A stretch of 64,000 nt of DNA. It comes from Selenomonadaceae bacterium (GTDB lineage: Bacteria > Bacillota > Negativicutes > Selenomonadales > Selenomonadaceae). The notes under the pieces are model-generated. The model was not told the DNA's origin, did no database searches, and saw nothing but the letters and a program-made list of their open reading frames with translations. Below, piece after piece: positions 28,501-35,280 of the stretch. Position 1 is the first letter of the stretch. Every line of letters begins with the position of its first letter. A program made the translations under genes and the position numbers. The DNA is taken from positions 98,913-162,912 of the forward strand of contig JAFYNH010000092.1 of NCBI GenBank assembly GCA_017549815.1, given 5' to 3'.

Positions 28501-31500
28501 TTCGTTTGCTTAGATCCATAATCTTTATCGAGTGCCAACGTATAGCCACCGTCAACCGTCACATTCTTTTTGTTAAGATTAGCCGCCGTCAATGTTACTT
28601 TCTTAGCAGTCGTATCAACTTTGATAGCGTCAGTGATTATCGCGTTGGTGAGTGTGAATAAAGTTTTACCGCCACTCGTAGGAATATAAGTTATCGTGTT
28701 ACCCGATGCAGTGTATCCGTCGCTAATTTGTGCCGTTTTATAAGCGTTGCCGTCAAACCCTGCCTCAACTTTTTCATTCGGCTCATAATTTTTATCAAGC
28801 GCGAGAGTATACTCACCGTCAACCGTGATAGTTTTGCCGTTAAGGTTAGCCTCTGTCAAAGTGACTTTCTTGTTAGCGGTGTCAACAGTGATTCCGTCGG
28901 TGGTTGCCACGTTAGTGAGTGTGAATAAAGTTTCGCCGCCACTTGCCGCAACATAATTTATTGTGTTGCCCGACGCAGTGTAACCGTCGCTAATTGTCGC
29001 CGTCTTATAAGAGGAACCGTCAAAACCTGCCGCCTTCGTTTGTTTGGACGCATAATCTTTATCGAGCGCGAGAGTATAACCGCCGTCAACCGTCACATTT
29101 GCTTTATTTAGGTTAGCCTCTGTCAAAGTAACTTTCTTGTTAGCGGTGTCAACAGTGATTCCTTCGGTGGTTGCCACGTTGGTGAGTGTGAATAAAGTTT
29201 CGCCGCCACTTGCCGCAACATAATTTATTGTGTTGCCTGCCGCAGTGTAACCGTCGCTAAATTGTGCCGTCTTATAAACGTTGCCAACAAAGCCATCTGC
29301 AACTTTTTCACTCGGCTCATAATTTTTATCAAGCGCGAGAGTATACTCACCGTCAACCGTGATACTTTTGCCGTTAAGATTAGAGGCAGTCAGGGTGACT
29401 TTCTTAGCAGTCGTATCAACAGTGATAGCGTCAGTAATCGTTGCGTTTGTCAATGTGAATAAAGTCGCTCCACCGCTTGAAGGTGTATAAATTATCGTGT
29501 TGCCAGACGCGGTGTAGCCGTCGCTGATTTGCTCTGTCTTATAAGCAAAACCGTCAAAGCCTGCTGCCTTAGTTTGTTTAGACGCATAATCTTTATCGAG
29601 CATGAGAGTATAGCCACCGTCTACCGTCACATTCTTTTTGTTAAGATTAGCCGCCGTCAATGTAACTTTCTTAGCAGTAGTATCAACTTTGATAGCGTCA
29701 GTAATCATCGCGTTTGTCAATGTGAATAAAGTCGCTCCACCGCTTGAAGGTGTATAAATTATCGTGTTGCCCGAAACGGTGTAACCGTCGCTAAATTGCG
29801 CTGTCTTATAAGCAGAGCCGTCAAAATCTGCCACGACAGTTTCACTTGGCGAATAATCTTTATCAAGTGCCAATGTATAATCGCTGTCAATCGTCACATT
29901 TTGCTTATTAAGGTTAGCGACAGTAAGCGTGACTTTCTTGTTAGCAGTGTCAACAATAATTCCGTCGGTCGTCTCAACACCCGTCAACGTAAAGAGTGTT
30001 TCTTTGCCACTTGTCGCGTTAAAGGTGATTATTTTATCGTTGACTTTTACTCCAGCGATTTTAACTACTTGATAAACAAAACCGTCATTACTGGAAACCC
30101 ACTCATTATTAACACTCGCCAAGCTAAGTCCGCCGATTGAAATGTTGCTTGCCTTAATGCCGCCGTTAATCGTTTCGAGAGTAGCCGCCGCCGAAAGTTC
30201 AATAACGTCGCCCGTGCCGAAGCCTTCAACCGTCAACGAACTGACCGCCTCGCCAAGCTTAATCGTATCGTTACCCTGCGCGGTGTTTATCGTGACATCG
30301 TCGCCGTCATTGATAATGCTGTCGTCGCCCAAGCCACCGTCTATCGTCACGTTCGAGCCGTTGTTGTAAATTGAATCGTCGCCCGAACCGCCGTCAATCG
30401 TAATGAAAGAGCTCCATTGGTTGGAGATAGAATCGTTACCTGCGCCGCCGTTCAGTAATAAATTTTTTCCGCCGACGATTTTAAAGTTTTTATATCCGTC
30501 ATTTCCGTTTGAAATAGTATCATCATCGTCGCCGCCATTAATCGTAACATTATCCGAAGAATAAACGGTATTGCCTTCGTAACCGTATATCTCGCTTATG
30601 CTGTTTGAAATAAAATCCTTGCCGTTGCCGCCGTCGATTGAACTATTGGAGCCGCTAGAAATCGTGTCATTACCGTCGCCGCCGTTAATTGTAACATTGT
30701 CGCCGCAACTTAAGATAGAATCGTCATCTGCGCCCCCGTCGATTTTTACCGTGTCGCCGTCATTACAAATTGAATCATTACCCGCGCCGCCAAGAAGTGT
30801 TGAGCCGTTACTGTCATTGTAAATGTAATCGTTACCGTCACCGCCGTCGAGCGTGGAATTGTCGGGCGTCAAACAAACTATATCGTGATTTTCGCCAATT
30901 GCTTCCATTCCACATGTTGAAATTTTATCATCGCCAGATCCGCCATTAACTGAATTATGGTCGCCGCTACCCCATAAGGCTATAGCATCTGCGCCGTTGC
31001 CGCCGTCAATGATAACGTTGGAGCCGCCTTCGCTATAAATATCGTCATCACCATTGCCGCCGTCGATTGAACTGTGAGAGCCACTGTAATTATTTATTGA
31101 GTCGTTACCGTCGCCCGCTTTTATTGTGACGTATTTGCCATTGTTAATGATTTTGTCATTGCCGCTTTTGCTCGAAATGAGCGTATTGGGAAACGTATTA
31201 TTAATCGTGACATCTAAATCTTCTATATTGATTGTTGATAAAGTCGCCGCGCTTTTAAGCGTTATAATTTCTTCGTCGACTGTGACAAGAACGTCTGAAC
31301 CACTTATTTGGGTTGTGTAGTCGCCCGCTATTCGTAAAGTGCTCGTGTCTTTAAAACCTTTGATTAAATCGTTGCCGTCGCCCAATTCATGAATGATTAC
31401 GACATTGGCGGCTTTATTGTCAATGGTATCGCTGCCCTTGCCACTGTTTAACGTGTTGCCGACGCCGCCCGCGTAGTTGGTAATTTTATCGTTGTCGTTG

Positions 31501-33350
31501 CCGCCGTCAATGGAGCTGTTAGCCCCGTAAGCAGTTATAGTGTCGTCGCCGTCGCCCGCCGAAGTCGTAACGGAGCCTATATAACTCATTATAGAATCAT
31601 TACCTGCGCCCGTGTTTATCGTGCTATTCGTGCCATAACTTACAACGCGCTCCTTATTTGCGCCGCCGATAATCGATACGTCCTTACCGCTGTTATAAAC
31701 ATAATTGTTGCCGTCACCTACGTTTATTGTGGTACTTGCGCCAGTGTTTGTAACTTTATCATCACCTGAACCACCGACGATTGAAGAATTCGCGCCTAAG
31801 TTATAGACAGAATTTGTGCCTTCACCGCCGTAGATTGTAACGCTTTCTCCTCTGTTTTGAACTGAATCATTACCAGAGTCGCCCATTATATTGGAAGCAT
31901 AGCCGCCGTTATAAATCGTATTGTTGCCATTGCCCGTTTTGACGGTAACAAGTGTTCCGTAGTTGCTGACTTTGTTATTTCCGTCGCCTGTGTCGATTAA
32001 AACATTGGAGCCGCCATTTGTTATCGAGTCGTTGCCGTCATAACCGCTTATCGTCACTTTAGAATTATAATTGGTAAGAGAGTCGTCACTGCTTGAACCG
32101 ATTGTAGAATAATCGCCGTAAATGGTGCCATTGACGTTGACGCTTTGAATATCCTTGAAAGTCAATGAGCCTGTGCTTGTGTAGAGAATTAAATCATTGT
32201 CCGACGCGACAGTACTTGTTACGGTTGTTCCGATTAAGTTTATCGTGTCCGAAGGATTATAGCCGATAATGGTATCGTTGCCGCCTTCGGAATTGTAAAC
32301 GATAACATTTTGATAAGAGTTTACGTCTAAAGAAATTGTATCGTTACCCTTGCCGCTGTTTATCGTCAAGAAGGCAACACCATAACTGCTAATGGAGTCG
32401 TCGCCGTCGCCGCTATCAATCGAGGCGTTTTGTCCTGTGTTATAAATGGTATCTGAACCGCCGCCGCTTGCGATCGTAACATTATTGCCGGTATTAGTTA
32501 TTGAGTCGTTGCCTTCGCCTGAGCTGATTGTAATTGAGTTGCCGCTGTTAGTAATTGTATCGTCGTAGTTTGTACTGGAAAGGAACTTATTAGAAACGGT
32601 GTTATCGATGACAATGTTTAACTTTTCTAAGCTCGCCGCGCCAACCAATTTTTCAGAGCCATTTTCAAGGTCGATGATTATGTTATTGCCGCTCGTTTGA
32701 AGTGTAAGAGAAACGTTTGAAAATTTTAGCGTATCTGTCGCGTTAAGATTGTAAATTGTATCGTAGCCGTCGCCCGCCTGATATTCTATAATGTTATCAT
32801 GTCCTGCGGTGTACATTGATATAGTATCATTGTCCGCGCCGCCATTGATTGTAGAATAAAATCCGTAGTTAAAAATTGAATCGTTGCCTTTACCTGAAAA
32901 AATCGTGGCATAGTAACTGATATTGGAAACAGTGTCGGAACCGTCGCCGCTGTTTATCGTCGAGTGATTGCTCCTGTTGTAAATTGAATCATTTCCATTG
33001 CCGCTGAGGATTGAATTATTCGTGCTGTTATTGTTATAAATTGTGTTGTTGCCGTCGCCCGCGTCTATAGTCGAATAGTTTGCTTGATTATCGGAACTAA
33101 TCCCCTCATTACGGATAGAATCATTTCCGGAGCCAGTCGTTATCTTTGTAGCTGTACCGCTACTTTGAATGGTATTATTTCCGTTATCCGCATTGATTGT
33201 AACTCTGTCACCGCTGTTGGTAATGCTGTCGGCAGAATTTGTTCCCAAAATAAGCGTGTCCGAATTTGTGTTGGCTAATGTAATTCCTTCAACCGCCAGC
33301 ATAACTTCCCTATCAGTTGAATAACTTTTTTCGAGGTCTTGGGGTATCAT
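25518..33350 (-). CDS. Giant RTX-type secreted repeat protein
   Basis: This 2610-residue protein uses ATG 33350 (MIPQDLEKSYSTD), nine bases after AAAGGAG; the in-frame GTG at 33380 lies before that site. Residues ~30-1090 are short beta-roll repeats (GDGNDSI-type) broken by two or three spacers. Residues ~1100-2050 are eleven near-identical 89-residue repeats containing SGGxTLFTLTN, VDTxxKKVTLT and YTLALDKDY. A linker follows, then classic RTX nonapeptides (GGKGNDKLYGNAGNDTLFGG) at ~2400-2520 and a C-terminal region with DTFIYGKGDGQDII, typical of type I secretion substrates. There is no N-terminal signal peptide and no secretion genes nearby. Probably an adhesin or surface-layer-like protein; function inferred. 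Confidence 0.9.
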   Translation of the reverse strand: MIPQDLEKSYSTDREVMLAVEGITLANTNSDTLILGTNSADSITNSGDRVTINADNGNNTIQSSGTATKITTGSGNDSIRNEGISSDNQANYSTIDAGDGNNTIYNNNSTNNSILSGNGNDSIYNRSNHSTINSGDGSDTVSNISYYATIFSGKGNDSIFNYGFYSTINGGADNDTISMYTAGHDNIIEYQAGDGYDTIYNLNATDTLKFSNVSLTLQTSGNNIIIDLENGSEKLVGAASLEKLNIVIDNTVSNKFLSSTNYDDTITNSGNSITISSGEGNDSITNTGNNVTIASGGGSDTIYNTGQNASIDSGDGDDSISSYGVAFLTINSGKGNDTISLDVNSYQNVIVYNSEGGNDTIIGYNPSDTINLIGTTVTSTVASDNDLILYTSTGSLTFKDIQSVNVNGTIYGDYSTIGSSSDDSLTNYNSKVTISGYDGNDSITNGGSNVLIDTGDGNNKVSNYGTLVTVKTGNGNNTIYNGGYASNIMGDSGNDSVQNRGESVTIYGGEGTNSVYNLGANSSIVGGSGDDKVTNTGASTTINVGDGNNYVYNSGKDVSIIGGANKERVVSYGTNSTINTGAGNDSIMSYIGSVTTSAGDGDDTITAYGANSSIDGGNDNDKITNYAGGVGNTLNSGKGSDTIDNKAANVVIIHELGDGNDLIKGFKDTSTLRIAGDYTTQISGSDVLVTVDEEIITLKSAATLSTINIEDLDVTINNTFPNTLISSKSGNDKIINNGKYVTIKAGDGNDSINNYSGSHSSIDGGNGDDDIYSEGGSNVIIDGGNGADAIALWGSGDHNSVNGGSGDDKISTCGMEAIGENHDIVCLTPDNSTLDGGDGNDYIYNDSNGSTLLGGAGNDSICNDGDTVKIDGGADDDSILSCGDNVTINGGDGNDTISSGSNSSIDGGNGKDFISNSISEIYGYEGNTVYSSDNVTINGGDDDDTISNGNDGYKNFKIVGGKNLLLNGGAGNDSISNQWSSFITIDGGSGDDSIYNNGSNVTIDGGLGDDSIINDGDDVTINTAQGNDTIKLGEAVSSLTVEGFGTGDVIELSAAATLETINGGIKASNISIGGLSLASVNNEWVSSNDGFVYQVVKIAGVKVNDKIITFNATSGKETLFTLTGVETTDGIIVDTANKKVTLTVANLNKQNVTIDSDYTLALDKDYSPSETVVADFDGSAYKTAQFSDGYTVSGNTIIYTPSSGGATLFTLTNAMITDAIKVDTTAKKVTLTAANLNKKNVTVDGGYTLMLDKDYASKQTKAAGFDGFAYKTEQISDGYTASGNTIIYTPSSGGATLFTLTNATITDAITVDTTAKKVTLTASNLNGKSITVDGEYTLALDKNYEPSEKVADGFVGNVYKTAQFSDGYTAAGNTINYVAASGGETLFTLTNVATTEGITVDTANKKVTLTEANLNKANVTVDGGYTLALDKDYASKQTKAAGFDGSSYKTATISDGYTASGNTINYVAASGGETLFTLTNVATTDGITVDTANKKVTLTEANLNGKTITVDGEYTLALDKNYEPNEKVEAGFDGNAYKTAQISDGYTASGNTITYIPTSGGKTLFTLTNAIITDAIKVDTTAKKVTLTAANLNKKNVTVDGGYTLALDKDYGSKQTKAAGFDGNAYKAATMSDGYTSSGNTITYVAASGGETLFTLTNATITDDITVDAVNKKVTLTAANLNKQNVTVDGDYTLALKDVSAPKQIKAAGFDGTSYKTATISEGYTASGNTITYIPTSGGKTLFTLTNAIITDAIKVDTVNKKVTLTATNLNGKTITVDGGYTLALDKDYAAKQTKSAGFDGNAYKAATMSEGYTASGNTITYIPTSGGETLFTLTNAKITDDITVDTANKKVTLTETNLNGKTITVDGGYTLALDKDYASKQTKAAGFDGNAYKTATISEGYIASGNKIIYTAASGGETLFTLKDATITKDIVVDTTAKKVTLTAANLNKKNVTVDGGYTLALDKDYASKQTKASGFDGSAYKTATMSEGYTASDNTITYIPTSGGKTLFTLTNTTITDAITVDTTAKKVTLTAANLNDKDVTVTGDYKLSLAKDVPTATVKTDGSFTKFANGIATYKTTAYSDYYTLKNNKITHTAASGGKVVTIAGLNSKTKLATIKSGIKVTVQKDGSLKIAFNNANVLTTKAPTVTVDKGISYTLTVADSLKPATLTPDWKVSGTNASLKTDTSAGYTVSKNKIVYSSKKTGSAKMELGGLVKNAKLTAPAKKVVTLDTAILGKNTSLKSNAENYSVKLTGNMSGKKFTGTANADTLNIAANNAAVLGGAGNDKFTVSGAKVTVTGGKGNDTFNLSGKNPVLIYSAGDGNDKVNYVKGLQVSLSGSTEIKTLGKKDSTLVLGFGKNSSISVTGAKTADTLKVASSSGSVTLSADKFDLASKLTFNSKNSSVKVAKNFTGTLTPSDDIYLGGKKLANVATINAGAATGKVTISGNAKANTIIGGLNSDSISGNAGNDSLVGGKGNDKLYGNAGNDTLFGGVGNDTLSGYSGKDKLFGGAGNDSLLGGKGNDSLWGNAGADTFIYGKGDGQDIIYGFANDDMLKITGTFSASYNKSKKEIYFNVDSTAKAITLKDFTTTSFNINSSSYKISGTKLIKK
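27180..30060. repeat. Eleven 267-bp tandem repeats inside the RTX gene
   Basis: A marker sequence (GTGAGTGTGAATAAAGTT and close variants) recurs at about 27313, 27580, 27847, 28114, 28381, 28648, 28915, 29182, 29449, 29716 and 29983, an exact 267-base step equal to 89 codons. Copies differ by scattered substitutions, with two alternating subtypes (DKDYASKQTK versus DKNYEPSEKV), which suggests duplication of multi-unit blocks. Confidence 0.9.
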
Positions 33351-33405
33351 AAGCTTTTCACTCCTTTGATTAATCTTCACAATGATAACATCCCTTTATA
33401 AAAAA

Positions 33406-33434
33406 ATTATACAAGATACCTATCAAAATTTCAA
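33406..33434 (-). promoter_or_regulatory. Promoter of the second RTX gene
   Basis: On the minus strand TTGAAA (33434-33429), a 17-base spacer and TATAAT (33411-33406), 56 bases before the ATG. Unlike the first RTX promoter it has no homopolymer in the spacer and a short leader. Confidence 0.75.
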
Positions 33435-33546
33435 AGCCATAAATGGAAAAATTTTTTATAAAGAAATCTGCGCGGCTTGAAAATTTATGACGTGCTTGCA
33501 ATATGGCGCGGCGTGTGTTAGCTTAAAGGCAAAAGGAGGATTGTTA

Positions 33547-34575
33547 ATGGAAAAAAAGATAAAAGACCTGCGCGAACGTGCGGGCGACGCGATAAAAAAT
33601 TCGGCGTCCAACCTTAAAGAACTCGACGAAATTCGCGTAAAATTTTTAGGTAAGAAAGGCGAACTTACGGGTTTACTGCGCGGCATGAGTCAACTGACGG
33701 CTGAAGAACGTCCGATAATCGGCAAACTTGTCAACGAGGCGCGAGCTGAAATCGAACAACTTATCGCCGAAAAAAATTCGGAGCTTAAGGCGGCAGAACT
33801 TAAAGAAAAATTAGCGTCGGAGAAAATCGACGTGACTTTACCCGGTCGCCGCGTTCATGAAGGACATTTGCACCCGCTGACCTTGACGCTTAATCGCGTT
33901 AAAGAAATTTTCGTCAGCATGGGCTATACCGTCGAGGAAGGTCCCGAAGTCGAGACTGATTATTACAACTTCGAGGCTCTCAATTTGCCCAAAGACCACC
34001 CCGCCCGCGATATGCAGGATTCGTTTTACATTACCGAAGAAATTTTGCTTAGAACTCAAACGTCGCCAGTACAAGCGCGGACTATGGAGCGTCATAAAAA
34101 CAACGAGCCGATTCGCATGATTGCGCCGGGCAGAGTGTATCGCCGCGATGATTATGACGCCTCGCACTCGCCAATGTTCACGCAAGTTGAAGGGCTTGTT
34201 ATCGACAAGGGAATTTCGTTCGCCGACTTGAAGGGTACGCTTGAAGACTTTTCTAAGAAGATTTTCGGCGAGAAAACTAAAATTCGTTTGCGTCCGAGTT
34301 TCTTCCCCTTTACCGAGCCGAGCGCGGAGGTTGATGTTTCGTGCGTCATGTGTCACGGCGAAGGTTGCAAAGTTTGTCAAGGAACGGGCTGGCTTGAAAT
34401 TTTGGGCGCGGGTATGGTTCATCCCGACGTTTTGAAAATGAGCGGCTACGACCCGTCGAAAGTTAGCGGCTTTGCATTCGGCATGGGCATTGAACGAATT
34501 GCCATGCTTAGTTACGGGCTTGACGATATGCGGTTGCTTTACGATAACGACGTAAGATTTCTTAAGCAGTTTTAG
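33547..34575 (+). CDS. pheS: Phenylalanyl-tRNA synthetase alpha subunit
   Basis: This 342-residue subunit has an N-terminal coiled coil (residues ~1-85), then the class II catalytic core: [60 protein letters not shown], a CxMC...CxxCxGTGW zinc-knuckle-like insert common in Firmicutes, and [17 protein letters not shown] 33547 is preferred over 33487 because AAAGGAGG lies just upstream. It is separated from pheT by two unrelated genes, which is unusual. Confidence 0.96.
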   Translation: MEKKIKDLRERAGDAIKNSASNLKELDEIRVKFLGKKGELTGLLRGMSQLTAEERPIIGKLVNEARAEIEQLIAEKNSELKAAELKEKLASEKIDVTLPGRRVHEGHLHPLTLTLNRVKEIFVSMGYTVEEGPEVETDYYNFEALNLPKDHPARDMQDSFYITEEILLRTQTSPVQARTMERHKNNEPIRMIAPGRVYRRDDYDASHSPMFTQVEGLVIDKGISFADLKGTLEDFSKKIFGEKTKIRLRPSFFPFTEPSAEVDVSCVMCHGEGCKVCQGTGWLEILGAGMVHPDVLKMSGYDPSKVSGFAFGMGIERIAMLSYGLDDMRLLYDNDVRFLKQF

Positions 34576-34578
34576 CGA

Positions 34579-35034
34579 ATGATAAGCTTAGTAAAAATTT
34601 ACGAGGCATTAAACGACAAAAACGACCCCGATTATAAACGTCGAAACAAACATGCAGACCTTTACTACGAAACGCGCCGCCATTCAAAAAAAGAACCGTG
34701 GATTAAAAAAGTTGCTTTAAACAGTGGCATGGGCGAAAAAGCTATCAGTAAAATTTTTGACCATGTTTTTATTGACAAGCATGATACTTACGGCGAGCTA
34801 AAAAATTTTGATTCCAGTTACAATATGGCGGAGTCTTTTCAGCGATTGTATGAAGGAAAAAACATTCAAACGCATGATCTGATTTTGTTGAAACATGAAC
34901 GCTTGGAAGCCGAATTGATGAATCGTTACGGTTGCACTCAAAGCAAGGCAAATATTTTGGCGTCGCGGAAATATAACTACGTCGAAGCATTAACAACTTG
35001 GCATAAGGGGTGTAATTTAAATGGAGAGACTTGA
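34579..35034 (+). CDS. Unknown protein inserted between pheS and pheT (first of pair)
   Basis: This 151-residue protein starts with ATG three bases after the pheS stop. It is charged and mainly helical, with ISLVKIYEALNDKNDPDYKR at the N-terminus and HDLILLKHERLEAELMNRYG near residue 110. I do not recognise a family. It has no signal peptide or membrane segment. Its last 14 bases overlap the start of the next gene, so the two are probably a coupled functional pair, possibly toxin-antitoxin-like; that is inference from the arrangement only. Confidence 0.65.
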   Translation: MISLVKIYEALNDKNDPDYKRRNKHADLYYETRRHSKKEPWIKKVALNSGMGEKAISKIFDHVFIDKHDTYGELKNFDSSYNMAESFQRLYEGKNIQTHDLILLKHERLEAELMNRYGCTQSKANILASRKYNYVEALTTWHKGCNLNGET

Positions 35035-35257
35035 GCTTTTGGAAGTAAACGAGGATAAAGTGATTTACAAATACTATCCCGAACAGGAAAAGGAAAGTTT
35101 CGGTGTTGTTTCTGTCAATCGGAAGACGGGCGAGCGCAAAATTGAAAAATTATTCGACCGCTACGGAAATGCTTATGCTTTTCATGCTTGTCGCGAGTTG
35201 GAACGTTACATAATGAATGGCAACTTTCCTGTAAAAGGCGGAGTGGCTTGGTATTAA
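35021..35257 (+). CDS. Unknown small protein inserted between pheS and pheT (second of pair)
   Basis: This 78-residue protein starts with ATG 35021, preceded by AAGGGG. The sequence is beta-rich and charged (EDKVIYKYYPEQEKESFGVV, VNRKTGERKIEKL) and ends with a short hydrophobic aromatic tail. No family recognised. It overlaps the preceding gene by 14 bases and ends 23 bases before pheT. The pattern of two small overlapping genes recurs at 56564-57083. Confidence 0.6.
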   Translation: MERLELLEVNEDKVIYKYYPEQEKESFGVVSVNRKTGERKIEKLFDRYGNAYAFHACRELERYIMNGNFPVKGGVAWY

Positions 35258-35280
35258 GGATTTGGAAGGGAGCGTAATAA

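Noticed and set aside
25518..33350. Regularly spaced DNA repeats as a possible CRISPR array
   Set aside because: Units are 267 bp, coding and in frame, with no short repeat-spacer structure.
33381..33546. T-box or phenylalanine attenuator before pheS
   Set aside because: No T-box core, specifier loop or terminator was visible; no convincing plus-strand promoter either.
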